NCBI RefSeq assembly: GCF_004458765.1 | Contig: NZ_SPJX01000710.1 | Span: 124,001 to 188,000, forward strand | Source: Microvirga pakistanensis | GTDB taxonomy: Bacteria > Pseudomonadota > Alphaproteobacteria > Rhizobiales > Beijerinckiaceae | Length of the DNA stretch: 64,000 nucleotides | Direction: 5' to 3' | Shown here: piece after piece, positions 47,508-56,619 of the stretch | Layout of the letters: the number at the start of each line of letters is the position of its first letter | How positions within the stretch are numbered: position 1 is the first letter of the stretch | Position numbers and translations under genes: made by a program | The notes under the pieces: generated by a model | Seen by the model: only the letters and a program-made list of their open reading frames with translations | The model's database searches: none | Told to the model about the DNA's origin: nothing

Positions 47508-48271
47508 CGACACTCGCCACCGCCCTGCGGCTTCTCATCCTCGTCCTGTGCAGCCTCGTGCTCGTTCCGCTGCAGATGCTGGGGCTCCGCTTCGGCTGGC
47601 AGGTCATGCATCACCTGCCGGTTCTGTTTCACCGCATCCTCCTGAGGCTCTTCAATGTCCGCGTGATCGAAAAGGGCATGCCGCCGGGCGACGCGCCGAC
47701 GCTCGTGGTGGCCAATCACGTCTCCTGGCTCGACATCCCCGTCATCGGCTCAACCCATCCCCTTTCCTTCATCGCGAAATCAGAGATCGAAGGCTGGCCG
47801 GTGGTGGGCCTCCTGGCCCGGCTCCAGCGCTCCGTCTTCATCGACCGGCAGCGCCGGAAGGCGACCGCCGAGGTGAACGACGCCCTCGCCCATCGCCTCG
47901 TGAAGGGGGAGGTGATCGTCCTCTTCGCGGAGGGCACCACGAGCGACGGCAACCGGCTCCTGCCCTTCCGCTCCTCCCTCGTTGGCGCGGCCCAAGCCGC
48001 GCTCATGCACGACAGCGTCGAGCAGGTCTTCCTGCAGCCGCTCGCCATCTCCTACATCCGCCGCAACGGGCTGCCGATCACCCGGCGCGACCGGCCCTTC
48101 ATCGCCTGGTACGGCGACATGGACCTCGGCCCCCACCTCAAGCTCTTCCTGGAGGGACATCCCATCGACGTGGTGGTGACCTGGGGCGAGCCGATCCCCT
48201 TCAACGGCAACCGCAAGCAGGCCACCGCCGCCGCCGAGAGCGCCGTCAGGCGGGCGCTGACGGCGGGCTGA
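47504..48271 (+). CDS. 1-acyl-sn-glycerol-3-phosphate acyltransferase (PlsC-like)
   Basis: A 255-aa membrane-associated acyltransferase. An N-terminal hydrophobic segment (LILVLCSLVLVPLQMLGL) is followed by the catalytic NHVSWLD motif and the substrate-binding LFAEGTTSDGNRLLPF. It makes phosphatidic acid from lysophosphatidate. The GTG start overlaps the Fur-family stop (GTGA). Confidence 0.87.
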   Translation: MTTLATALRLLILVLCSLVLVPLQMLGLRFGWQVMHHLPVLFHRILLRLFNVRVIEKGMPPGDAPTLVVANHVSWLDIPVIGSTHPLSFIAKSEIEGWPVVGLLARLQRSVFIDRQRRKATAEVNDALAHRLVKGEVIVLFAEGTTSDGNRLLPFRSSLVGAAQAALMHDSVEQVFLQPLAISYIRRNGLPITRRDRPFIAWYGDMDLGPHLKLFLEGHPIDVVVTWGEPIPFNGNRKQATAAAESAVRRALTAG

Positions 48272-48420
48272 GGCCGCGGAATCGTGGAGCCGAGAACTCT
48301 TTTCCCTTCGAAACGAGGCCCTGCGAAGGTTTTCTTCGTCAGGGCGCAAGGATTTCTGGTTTGCTCCCGGACCGGTCCAGGAGCATTTTCCCGATCGGAT
48401 GCTTTTCGAAAGGACCGACG

Positions 48421-49104
48421 ATGAAGCTCTATTCCGGGGCCCTGAGCCTCTTCTCGCGCAAGGTGGAAATCGCCCTCCACGAGAAGGGACTTTCCTTCGA
48501 GCGCGTCCAGGTGCCCTTCAGCCAGACTCGGGGCTACAGCCCGAAGGACCCGGCCGTGCTGGCCGCCAACCCGAAGGGTCAGGTTCCGGTCCTCGTCGAC
48601 AACGGCGTCACGCTCTACGATTCCACGGTGATCCTGGAGTACCTGGAGGATGCCTATCCCGCCCCGGCCCTCTATCCGGACCGGCCGGAGGAGCGCGCGC
48701 GCTGCCGCCTGATCGACGTCTTCGCCGACGAGGTGATGCTGGTGCCCCTGCGGGCCCTGATGCACCGGACGGAGCCGCGCCCGGACGACGAGGGGCGCTG
48801 GATCGCGAACGAAGCTAAGGCGAGGGACGCCGAGCCCGTTATCGCAGGCCACTTCGCCAAGCTGGAGGACGCGCTTGCGGGCAGGCGCTTCCTGTGCGGG
48901 CGGTTTTCAGTGGCCGACATCTCCGCCTTCATGGCGGTGCATTATGCCCGGCGCCTCGGCGGACCGTCCCTGAAGCCGTTCCCGGCGCTGGCCGCCTGGT
49001 ACGCCGGCTTGTCCGAACGGTCCGCCTTCGGGCGGATCGTTGCGGAGATCGCCGAGGCGGACCGGGAGCTCTCCGCACCTGTGGACGGGGCCTTCCGCGA
49101 TTGA
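48421..49104 (+). CDS. Glutathione S-transferase family protein
   Basis: A 227-aa protein with an N-terminal thioredoxin-like GST domain (LYSGALSLFSRKVEIALHEKG, then NPKGQVPVLVDNGVTLYDSTVILEYL split around the cis-Pro and ES/DS motif). An all-helical C-terminal domain follows. No catalytic N-terminal Tyr or Cys is obvious beyond the Ser near residue 9. The substrate is unknown. Confidence 0.82.
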   Translation: MKLYSGALSLFSRKVEIALHEKGLSFERVQVPFSQTRGYSPKDPAVLAANPKGQVPVLVDNGVTLYDSTVILEYLEDAYPAPALYPDRPEERARCRLIDVFADEVMLVPLRALMHRTEPRPDDEGRWIANEAKARDAEPVIAGHFAKLEDALAGRRFLCGRFSVADISAFMAVHYARRLGGPSLKPFPALAAWYAGLSERSAFGRIVAEIAEADRELSAPVDGAFRD

Positions 49105-49197
49105 GCCAAACGGCCGCTATTCTCATTGAGGCTCAAAAGGCTTAAAAGGCCGGTCGATTGTTTTATCGCCCGCATCGCAAGCACACAGGCCGATCTC

Positions 49198-50556
49198 GTG
49201 AAAAAAGTCTTCGTCAAATCCTACGGCTGCCAGATGAACGTCTATGACGCCGAGCGCATGGCGGACATGCTGGCCTCGGAAGGCTATGCCGAGACCAAGG
49301 CCATGGAGGAGGCGGACCTCGTCATCCTCAACACCTGCCATATCCGCGAGAAGGCCGCCGAGAAGGTCTATTCGGAGCTGGGTCGCGTGCGCGAGCTCAA
49401 GAAGGAGCGCCAGACTCAAGGCCAGGAGACGAAGATCGTGGTGGCGGGCTGCGTGGCCCAGGCCGAGGGCAAGGAGATCCTGCGCCGCGCCCCTGCCGTG
49501 GACGTGGTGGTGGGTCCGCAGAACTACCACAACCTGCCGGAGCTGCTCAGAAAGGCAAAAGCCGAGCGCGTGGTCGATACCGAGTTCCCCATCGAGGACA
49601 AGTTCGACCATCTGCCCAAGCCGTCGCGGGCCGCGATCCGGAACCGGGGCGTCTCCGCCTTCCTGACGATCCAGGAGGGTTGCGACAAGTTCTGCACCTT
49701 CTGCGTAGTGCCCTATACCCGCGGCGCCGAGGTCTCCCGCCCGGTGGCCAAGATCCTCGACGAGGCCCTGCGCCTGGCAGATGCGGGGGTGCGCGAGCTC
49801 ACGCTCATCGGCCAGAACGTGAACGCCTATCACGGCGAGGGCCCGGACGGCTCGGTCTGGTCCCTGGGCCGCCTGCTCCATCGCCTGGCCGAGATCCCCG
49901 GCATCGCGCGGCTGCGCTACACCACGAGCCACCCGCGCGACATGGACGACGAACTGATCGCCGCCCATCGCGACCTGCCGGCCCTCATGCCCTATCTGCA
50001 CCTGCCCGTGCAGTCCGGATCCGACCGCATTCTCGAGGCCATGAACCGCAAGCACACGGGCGACGAGTACCGCCGCCTGATCGCGCGCATCCGCGACGCG
50101 CAGCCGAACCTGGCCCTGTCCTCCGACTTCATCGTGGGCTTCCCGGGCGAGAGCGACGCGGAGTTCGAGGACACCATGCGGCTCGTGGCCGATACGGGCT
50201 TCGCGAGTTCCTTCTCGTTCAAGTACAGCCCCCGTCCGGGCACGCCGGCCGCCGACATCGAGACCCAGGTCCCGGAGGCCGTGAAGACGGAGCGTCTGGC
50301 GCGCCTTCAAAACCTGTTGGAAACGCAAAGACAGGCTTTCAATCACGGAACCGTTGGTCAGACTCTGGACGTTCTCTTGGAGAAGCCGGGTCGTCACCCG
50401 GGCCAGATGGCCGGCAAGTCGCCCTATCTCCAGGCTGTGCAGATCGAGACGGACAGCCACGGGGTCGGCGACATCGTGACGGTGCGGATCACGCGGGCGG
50501 GCTCGAACAGCCTGTTCGGAGAGGTGGTGCAGCCCGGCAATCAGGCCGCGGCCTGA
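49198..50556 (+). CDS. miaB: tRNA-2-methylthio-N6-dimethylallyladenosine synthase MiaB
   Basis: A radical-SAM methylthiotransferase of about 453 aa. The N-terminal UPF0004 domain has KSYGCQMNVYDAERM with its cluster Cys residues. The radical SAM motif CDKFCTFC lies in IQEGCDKFCTFCVVPYTRG, and a C-terminal TRAM domain follows. It modifies A37 of tRNAs reading UNN codons. I chose GTG 49198 because the conserved N-terminus begins there; TTG 49126 would add 24 non-conserved residues. Confidence 0.92.
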   Translation: MKKVFVKSYGCQMNVYDAERMADMLASEGYAETKAMEEADLVILNTCHIREKAAEKVYSELGRVRELKKERQTQGQETKIVVAGCVAQAEGKEILRRAPAVDVVVGPQNYHNLPELLRKAKAERVVDTEFPIEDKFDHLPKPSRAAIRNRGVSAFLTIQEGCDKFCTFCVVPYTRGAEVSRPVAKILDEALRLADAGVRELTLIGQNVNAYHGEGPDGSVWSLGRLLHRLAEIPGIARLRYTTSHPRDMDDELIAAHRDLPALMPYLHLPVQSGSDRILEAMNRKHTGDEYRRLIARIRDAQPNLALSSDFIVGFPGESDAEFEDTMRLVADTGFASSFSFKYSPRPGTPAADIETQVPEAVKTERLARLQNLLETQRQAFNHGTVGQTLDVLLEKPGRHPGQMAGKSPYLQAVQIETDSHGVGDIVTVRITRAGSNSLFGEVVQPGNQAAA

Positions 50557-50621
50557 CACCTTCTCGGCTCACGGGAGTTACTTTCGCGGCGATCCTGCCG
50601 TCGAAATCAGAGGAGAGGCAT

Positions 50622-51716
50622 TTGAGGCCAGCGGACAACGCGACCGCACCAGCGCAAAAGGGCAGATCCCCTAGCACCCTGCATCCAGGCGTCGAGGAAG
50701 AGGCCGAAATCATCCTCACCTTCGACGACAATCGCCTCGCCAGCCTTGTTTTCGGGCAATACGACCAGAATCTCGCTCATCTGGAGCGGCGCCTGAACGT
50801 GGCCGCCATCGCCAACGGCAACCGGGTCACCGTGAAAGGCTCGCCGGAGGCGACCGAGATGGCGCGACGCGTGCTCGAGGGGCTCTACGACCGGGCCCGC
50901 CAGGGCGCGGCCTTGAGCCCCGGGGACGTGGACGGCACCATCGAGGAGGCTACCCTGCAGGGCTCTCTTTTCTCTCCCGAGGAGGCACCGGCCCCCGGCC
51001 TGACCGCCTTCGACCACATCGCCACCCGCAAGCGCGGCCCCGTGCGAGCCCGCAACGCGGCGCAGAACACGTATATCAAGCTGCTCAAGCAGAACGAGCT
51101 CGTCTTCGCCGAAGGTCCGGCCGGCACCGGTAAGACCTGGCTGGCCGTGGGCTACGCGGTCTCGCTCCTCGAGGCGGGGCAGGTGGACCGGCTCATCATC
51201 TCGCGTCCCGCGGTCGAAGCGGGCGAGCGCCTCGGGTTCCTGCCCGGCGACATGCGCGAGAAGGTCGATCCCTATCTTCGCCCGATCTACGACGCCCTCT
51301 ACGACTTCATGGAGGCGCGCCACGTGGACCGGGGCCTCCAGACCGGCATGATCGAGATCGCGCCGCTCGCCTTCATGCGCGGACGCACGCTCACCAATTC
51401 CCTGGTGTTGCTGGACGAGGCGCAGAACACCACGTCGATGCAGATGAAGATGTTCCTGACCCGCCTCGGCGAGGGCTCGCGCATGATCATCACGGGCGAT
51501 CCGACGCAGATCGACCTTCCGCCCGGGCAGAAATCGGGCCTCGTGGAGGCTGTGCGGATCCTGCACGGCGTCGAGGGCATCGCCCGCGTGACCTTCAAGG
51601 AGGCGGACGTGGTGCGCCACGATCTCGTGCGCCGCATCGTGTCGGCCTACGACGCCGCCGCCCGCGAGGCGCCGCCTCAGGAGCCCTTCCCCCGCGAACG
51701 GAACGCAAGGCCGTGA
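50622..51716 (+). CDS. ybeZ: PhoH-like ATPase (YbeZ)
   Basis: A 364-aa PhoH-family P-loop protein. An N-terminal KH-like part (RVTVKGSPEATEMARRVLEGL) is followed by Walker A EGPAGTGKTWLA and Walker B LVLLDEAQNT, with GEGSRMIITGDPTQIDLP. It partners YbeY in rRNA maturation, matching the 4-nt overlap with ybeY. The start is TTG at 50622 with a strong AGGAGAGG upstream. Confidence 0.91.
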   Translation: MRPADNATAPAQKGRSPSTLHPGVEEEAEIILTFDDNRLASLVFGQYDQNLAHLERRLNVAAIANGNRVTVKGSPEATEMARRVLEGLYDRARQGAALSPGDVDGTIEEATLQGSLFSPEEAPAPGLTAFDHIATRKRGPVRARNAAQNTYIKLLKQNELVFAEGPAGTGKTWLAVGYAVSLLEAGQVDRLIISRPAVEAGERLGFLPGDMREKVDPYLRPIYDALYDFMEARHVDRGLQTGMIEIAPLAFMRGRTLTNSLVLLDEAQNTTSMQMKMFLTRLGEGSRMIITGDPTQIDLPPGQKSGLVEAVRILHGVEGIARVTFKEADVVRHDLVRRIVSAYDAAAREAPPQEPFPRERNARP

Positions 51717-52189
51717 TCGAGCTCGACATCATGATCGAGGAGGGCGAGTGGGAGGGGATCCCGGACGTGGAAGCCCTCGCCCGGAAGGCCGCCGAAGCGG
51801 CGCTCGCCGTCAGCGACGAGGCGGACGGGGATTTCGACGTGAGCGTGATGCTCACCGACGACGCCCAGATCCGGGAGCTGAACCGCACCTGGCGGGGCAA
51901 GGACAAGCCGACAAACGTGCTCTCCTTCCCGGCCCCCGAGCAGCCGGGCGCGACGGGGCCTCGCCATCTGGGCGATATTGCTTTAGCCTACGAGACGCTG
52001 ATGCGTGAATCCGAGGAGGAATCCAAGGAGCTCGCGCATCATTTCGCCCATTTGATCGTCCATGGAGTTCTGCACCTTCTCGGCTACGACCACGAGGTCG
52101 AGGCGGAGGCGGAGGTCATGGAAGCTCTCGAGGTGAAGGCGCTCGCTAGTCTTGGAATCGCCGACCCTTATCGCGATATGGCAGCATAA
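51713..52189 (+). CDS. ybeY: Endoribonuclease YbeY
   Basis: A 158-aa single-strand-specific metal-dependent RNase for 16S rRNA 3'-end maturation and quality control. The zinc site HLIVHGVLHLLGYDHEVEA is the H-x3-H-x5-H signature. It overlaps phoH (GTGA) and precedes the CorC-type gene, the conserved order in Alphaproteobacteria. Confidence 0.94.
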   Translation: MIELDIMIEEGEWEGIPDVEALARKAAEAALAVSDEADGDFDVSVMLTDDAQIRELNRTWRGKDKPTNVLSFPAPEQPGATGPRHLGDIALAYETLMRESEEESKELAHHFAHLIVHGVLHLLGYDHEVEAEAEVMEALEVKALASLGIADPYRDMAA

Positions 52190-52220
52190 ACGGAAACGTT
52201 GAGCTGAAACTCACACTGAC

Positions 52221-53249
52221 ATGAACGAAGATCGAAGTCGTAACGACCGTCCTGTCCGGCCTCCCTCGGACGAAGACATCCCACGAGACCATTGGTACGA
52301 CCGTGTTCTCGTCCGCTTGGGCCTGAAGCCCCGCGACTCCATCCGCCACGATCTCGAGGATGCCCTCGAGGAGGCATCCGTCGAAGACACGGACTTCTCG
52401 CCCCAGGAGCGGGCGATGCTCAAGAACGTGCTCTCCTTCCACCGGATCCGGGTGGAGGACGTGATGGTGCCCCGCGCCGACATCGTGGCCGTGGCCGCCG
52501 ACACCAATCTCGGCGAGCTCCTGAGTCTCTTCCGCACCGCAGGCCATTCCCGCCTTCCGGTCTATGGCGAGACCCTCGACGACCCGAAGGGCATGGTCCA
52601 CATCCGGGACTTTCTCGATTTCATCGCCATGCGGGCCGACGGCGGCACCGAGGGCGGCGCAGGCGACGATACGCCCCCGCCGAGCCTCGGCCAGATCAAC
52701 CTGTCCATGACCCTGGCGGATGCCAACATCCTGCGACCCGTTCTCTTCGTGCCGCGCTCCATGCCGGCCATCGACCTTTTGGTGCGCATGCAGGCGACCC
52801 GCACCCACATGGCCCTGGTGATCGACGAATACGGCGGCACGGACGGCCTCGTGTCCATCGAGGACCTCGTGGAGATGGTGGTGGGCGATATCGAGGACGA
52901 GCACGACGAGGAGGAGGACGTCACCATCACCCAGGCGGCGGACGGCACTTTCATCGCCGACGCCCGCGCGAGCCTGGACGAGGTGACGGAGACCCTCGGC
53001 GTCGATCTCTCCGAGGAGGAGGGAGCGGAGGACATCGACACGATCGGCGGTTTCATCGTGACGCTGGCCGGCCGGGTGCCCTCGCGCAGCGAGGTCATCG
53101 AAGGCCCGAAGGGTCTGGAATTCGAGGTGCTCGACGCCGACCCGCGCCGGGTGAAGCGCCTGCGCATCCTCCAGCATGCCGCGCCCGAAACGGTGGTCGC
53201 AGAGCCCGCGAACGCCGCGCCACGCCCTGAAAACGCCGCGGCGGAATGA
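52221..53249 (+). CDS. CorC/HlyC family CBS-domain protein
   Basis: A 342-aa cytosolic CBS-pair protein. CBS repeats begin VEDVMVPRADIVAV and ILRPVLFVPRSMPAIDLLVRM. A CorC_HlyC C-terminal domain follows (IGGFIVTLAGRVPSRSEVI). This family is linked to magnesium/cobalt efflux or membrane integrity. It sits between ybeY and lnt, as in many Gram-negatives. Confidence 0.88.
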   Translation: MNEDRSRNDRPVRPPSDEDIPRDHWYDRVLVRLGLKPRDSIRHDLEDALEEASVEDTDFSPQERAMLKNVLSFHRIRVEDVMVPRADIVAVAADTNLGELLSLFRTAGHSRLPVYGETLDDPKGMVHIRDFLDFIAMRADGGTEGGAGDDTPPPSLGQINLSMTLADANILRPVLFVPRSMPAIDLLVRMQATRTHMALVIDEYGGTDGLVSIEDLVEMVVGDIEDEHDEEEDVTITQAADGTFIADARASLDEVTETLGVDLSEEEGAEDIDTIGGFIVTLAGRVPSRSEVIEGPKGLEFEVLDADPRRVKRLRILQHAAPETVVAEPANAAPRPENAAAE

Positions 53250-53256
53250 TCCCGGA

Positions 53257-54948
53257 ATGATCCCCTTTGCCGAACGCGTCATCCTCGCCCGGGGATGGCG
53301 TCGGTGCATCCTCGGCTTTGCCGCGGGAGCCCTGGGCGCGCTGGCCATGCCGCCCTTCGGCATCCTGCCGGCGCTGGCCCTGTCGCTCGCGCCCGGCGTC
53401 TGGCTCATCGACGGGACCGCCAAGCCCGGTCTCTCCCGCCGTGCGTCCCTCAAGGCGGCCGCGCTGGTCGGCTGGTTCTGGGGTTTCGGCTATTTCGTGG
53501 CCGGGCTCTGGTGGCTCGGCGCGGCCTTCCTGGTGGAAGCGGACCAGTTCGCCTGGGCCCTGCCCTTCGGCGTCCTCGGCCTTCCGGCCCTGCTCGCCTT
53601 CTTCCCGGCCTTCGGCTTTGCGCTGGCCCGCCTGCTCTGGCTTCCCGACGGCTCGCGCATCCTGGCCTTCGCGTTCGCGCTCACGGTGAGCGAAGTCCTG
53701 CGCGGCCATCTCTTCACCGGTTTCCCCTGGAACAATCCCGGCATGGCGCTCGGCCAGAACCTCTGGCTCATGCAGAGCGCCGCGTTCCTCGGCCTTGATG
53801 GCCTGTGCTTCCTCGCCCTGGCGATCTGCGCCTCACCCGCCCTGATCCTCACGGGCCGCACGGCCGGGCAGCGCTGGACGCTTCCGGGCCTCGCGGCGAC
53901 GGCCCTCTCCACCATGGCCGTCTTCGGCCTCTGGCGCGTTCCCGCGGAGCCCATCCCGACCGTGGAGAACGTGCGTCTTCGCATCATGCAGCCCAACCTG
54001 GCCCAGGACGCCAAGTTCAATCCGCGCAACCGCGACGCGATCATGAGGCACTATCTCTCCTTGAGCGCCGCCCCGGGCCGGGACGGCCGGACCCTGGCCG
54101 ATGCCACCCATATCGTCTGGCCCGAATCGGCCTTCCCGTTCCTGCTCCATCGCGACCCGGCCTCGCTCGCCCAGATCGGCGGCCTTCTGGAGCCGGGTTC
54201 CGTGCTGGTCACCGGCGCCGCCCGCATGGACGAGCCGATCCCGGGCGAAGCGGTCGGGGCGTTCTTCAACGCCATCCAGGTCATCGACCACCGCGGCACG
54301 ATCCTCGGCTCTTACGACAAGGTGCATCTCGTGCCCTTCGGCGAGTACGTGCCGAGATTTCTGGAAGCCCTTATCCGGGCCGTGGGCCTGCGCCAGTTCG
54401 TGCACATTCCAGGAGGCTTCGAACCTGCCGAGAGCCGCAAGCCCCTGTCGGTTCCCGGTCTGCCGCCGGTGGCGGCCACGATCTGCTACGAGGCGATCTT
54501 CCCCGGGCAGATCCTGCCCGAGGGCGATGGCCCGCCCGCGAGGCTGATCCTCAATGTCACGAACGACGGCTGGTTCGGGCAAACCACCGGGCCCTATCAG
54601 CATTTTGCCCAGGCCCGCTTGCGTGCCGTAGAGGAAGGCCTGCCCCTGGTGCGGGCGGCGAACACGGGAATCTCTGCCGTGGTCGATCCCTATGGACGGA
54701 TCGTGGACAGTCTTCAACTTGGAGTTGAAGGTGTCATAGACTCAGATCTCCCAGTTGCATCGGGAGCTATTCATTCCTCAATAACAAGAAGGTTTTCTTT
54801 GACGACCATACTAATGATCTGCTTAATGGCCCTGATTGTACGTCGAAAACAAAAGCTACATCTTTATAAAACAAGTTGGACACGACGTTACGTCAGCTTT
54901 GACACGAAAGCATGGGGCCATGAAGAAGTCGACCAGCTCAATCGATAG
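53257..54948 (+). CDS. lnt: Apolipoprotein N-acyltransferase
   Basis: A 563-aa inner-membrane enzyme adding the third acyl chain to lipoproteins. Six or so N-terminal membrane segments precede a nitrilase-like domain with Glu in WPESAFPFLL, Lys in GSYDKVHLVPFGEYVP and Cys in ATICYEAIFP. The last 70-75 codons (from about 54720) are markedly AT-rich compared with the rest, including the final membrane helix. The frame runs 29 bp into the following regulator gene, and the tail may be longer than usual for the family. Confidence 0.9.
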   Translation: MIPFAERVILARGWRRCILGFAAGALGALAMPPFGILPALALSLAPGVWLIDGTAKPGLSRRASLKAAALVGWFWGFGYFVAGLWWLGAAFLVEADQFAWALPFGVLGLPALLAFFPAFGFALARLLWLPDGSRILAFAFALTVSEVLRGHLFTGFPWNNPGMALGQNLWLMQSAAFLGLDGLCFLALAICASPALILTGRTAGQRWTLPGLAATALSTMAVFGLWRVPAEPIPTVENVRLRIMQPNLAQDAKFNPRNRDAIMRHYLSLSAAPGRDGRTLADATHIVWPESAFPFLLHRDPASLAQIGGLLEPGSVLVTGAARMDEPIPGEAVGAFFNAIQVIDHRGTILGSYDKVHLVPFGEYVPRFLEALIRAVGLRQFVHIPGGFEPAESRKPLSVPGLPPVAATICYEAIFPGQILPEGDGPPARLILNVTNDGWFGQTTGPYQHFAQARLRAVEEGLPLVRAANTGISAVVDPYGRIVDSLQLGVEGVIDSDLPVASGAIHSSITRRFSLTTILMICLMALIVRRKQKLHLYKTSWTRRYVSFDTKAWGHEEVDQLNR

Positions 54949-55333
54949 AGAAGTCGGTACGCGCGTCCGTATGCGACGTGTCTCCATCGGCATGAGCCAA
55001 GAAAAACTCGGCGAGTTGCTCGGCCTCACCTTTCAGCAAGTTCAGAAGTATGAAAAGGGAATGAACCGGATCAGCGTGGGTCGTCTTGTCGACATCGCGA
55101 AGATCTTGGGAGTCGACATCCACTTCTTCTTCGATGGGCTCAAGAGCGGGAAGCCGGAGGCCGGCTTCGCGGAAGAGGATTCCGCCCCCTACATCGCCGA
55201 CGTGATGTCGACCCCGGAAGGTCTCCAGCTCATCCGGACCTTCACCAGCATCAAGAGCGCCAAAGTCCGCAAGAGCATCGTGCAGCTCGTGACCTCTCTG
55301 GCGGCCCAGGAAGACCAGGAACGTTCGGCATAA
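54920..55333 (+). CDS. XRE-family regulator (PraR/PhrR-like)
   Basis: A 137-aa helix-turn-helix protein (VGTRVRMRRVSIGMSQEKLGE, then LTFQQVQKYEKGMNRIS) with a C-terminal helix region. The lnt-XRE-metK order is conserved in Hyphomicrobiales, where the gene is known as phrR/praR and represses surface and symbiosis-related traits. The start MKKSTSSIDREVG lies inside the lnt 3' end. An AT-rich zone just upstream (54760-54910) probably holds its promoter. Confidence 0.85.
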   Translation: MKKSTSSIDREVGTRVRMRRVSIGMSQEKLGELLGLTFQQVQKYEKGMNRISVGRLVDIAKILGVDIHFFFDGLKSGKPEAGFAEEDSAPYIADVMSTPEGLQLIRTFTSIKSAKVRKSIVQLVTSLAAQEDQERSA

Positions 55334-55378
55334 AGAACGCGTTCGCTTGACCTTTCCGTTGCCGTAAGGCATGAGCAA

Positions 55379-55435
55379 GATAGACGCCTACGAGCCCGTA
55401 GGTGAGCCCTTGCATTTGCTCAAAGGAAGTCTGTC
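55379..55435 (+). promoter_or_regulatory. Structured metK leader, three-way-junction RNA with SD
   Basis: P1 pairs GATAGAC (55379-55385) with GTCTGTC (55429-55435) over 7 bp including one G-U. P2 is CCTACG/CGTAGG with a 4-nt loop (55387-55402). P3 is TGAGC/GCTCA with a 10-nt loop (55403-55422). The Shine-Dalgarno AAGGAA (55423-55428) lies in the junction and P1 ends at the GTG start codon. CCTT in the P3 loop could instead pair with the AAGG of the SD. The layout suggests translational control of metK; a ligand is unknown. Confidence 0.55.
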
Positions 55436-56614
55436 GTGCGGCGGTCAAGTTATCTCTTCACCAGCGAATCCGTGTCCGAAGGCCATCCTGACAAGGTCTG
55501 CGACCGGATCTCCGATACCGTCGTCGATGCGTATCTGGCGGCCGAGCCGGAAGCCCGCGTGGCCTGCGAGACCCTGGCGACCACGAACCGCGTGGTGATT
55601 GCCGGCGAAGTGCGCGGCCCCGACTCGATCACCAAGGACAAGGTGATCCAGCTCGCCCGCGACGCCATCAAGGACATCGGCTACGAGCAGGAAGGCTTCC
55701 ACTGGGAGAAGGCCGAGATCGACGTCCACCTTCACGCCCAGTCCGCGCACATCGCTCAGGGCGTCGACGCCAGCGGCAACAAGGACGAGGGCGCGGGCGA
55801 CCAGGGCATTATGTTCGGCTATGCCTGCAACGAGACGCCCGAGCTGATGCCGGCGCCGATCTACTATGCCCACAAGATTCTCGAGAACCTCACCGCCGCC
55901 CGCAAAGCGAAGACGGGTGACGTCGGCAAGCTCGGCCCCGATTCCAAGAGCCAGGTCACCGTTCGCTACGAGAACGGCAAGCCGGTCGGCGCCACCCAGA
56001 TCGTCCTGTCCACGCAGCACCTGGACGAGAGCCTCACGTCCGAGGACGTGCGCGCCATCGTGGAGCCCACCATCCGGGAGACGCTGCCCGAGGGCTGGAT
56101 CTCTCCCCAGACCGTCTGGCACGTGAACCCCACCGGCAAGTTCGTGATCGGCGGCCCCGACGGCGATACGGGCCTGACCGGCCGCAAGATCATCGTGGAC
56201 ACCTATGGCGGCGCGGCACCGCATGGCGGCGGCGCCTTCTCCGGCAAGGACCCGACCAAGGTGGACCGCTCGGCCGCCTATGCGGCCCGCTACCTCGCCA
56301 AGAACGTGGTGGCCGCCGGCCTCGCCGACCGCTGCACCCTTCAGGTGGCCTACGCGATCGGCGTGGCCAAGCCCCTGTCGATCTACGTGGACCTGCACGA
56401 GACCGGCAATGTCGGCGAGGAGCAGCTCGAAGCCGTGCTCATGGAGGTCATGGACCTCTCCCCGCGCGGCATCCGGACGCATCTCGGGCTCAACAGGCCG
56501 ATCTATGCGCGCACCTCCGCCTATGGCCATTTCGGCCGCAAGCCTGACGCGGACGGCGGCTTCTCCTGGGAGCGCACCGACCTTGTCGACAGCCTGAAGG
56601 CGGCTTTCCGCTAG
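55436..56614 (+). CDS. metK: S-adenosylmethionine synthetase
   Basis: A 392-aa enzyme making SAM from methionine and ATP. Signatures are LFTSESVSEGHPDKVCD at the N-terminus, DQGIMFGYACNETPELMP and the P-loop-like GGGAFSGKDPTKVDRSAAY. The GTG start is preceded by AAGGAA at 7-nt spacing within a structured leader. It is followed 5 bp later by trmB. Confidence 0.95.
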   Translation: MRRSSYLFTSESVSEGHPDKVCDRISDTVVDAYLAAEPEARVACETLATTNRVVIAGEVRGPDSITKDKVIQLARDAIKDIGYEQEGFHWEKAEIDVHLHAQSAHIAQGVDASGNKDEGAGDQGIMFGYACNETPELMPAPIYYAHKILENLTAARKAKTGDVGKLGPDSKSQVTVRYENGKPVGATQIVLSTQHLDESLTSEDVRAIVEPTIRETLPEGWISPQTVWHVNPTGKFVIGGPDGDTGLTGRKIIVDTYGGAAPHGGGAFSGKDPTKVDRSAAYAARYLAKNVVAAGLADRCTLQVAYAIGVAKPLSIYVDLHETGNVGEEQLEAVLMEVMDLSPRGIRTHLGLNRPIYARTSAYGHFGRKPDADGGFSWERTDLVDSLKAAFR

Positions 56615-56619
56615 TCGTC

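Noticed and set aside
49123..50559. Long antisense frame opposite miaB
   Set aside because: Shadow of the radical-SAM gene; composition is not protein-like.
55403..55428. H-type pseudoknot (P3 plus CCTT-AAGG) in the metK leader
   Set aside because: There would be no linker nucleotides between the P3 3' strand and AAGG, so both helices cannot form together. They are treated as alternative pairings.
55445..56530. Antisense frame opposite metK
   Set aside because: Shadow frame. metK itself is unambiguous.
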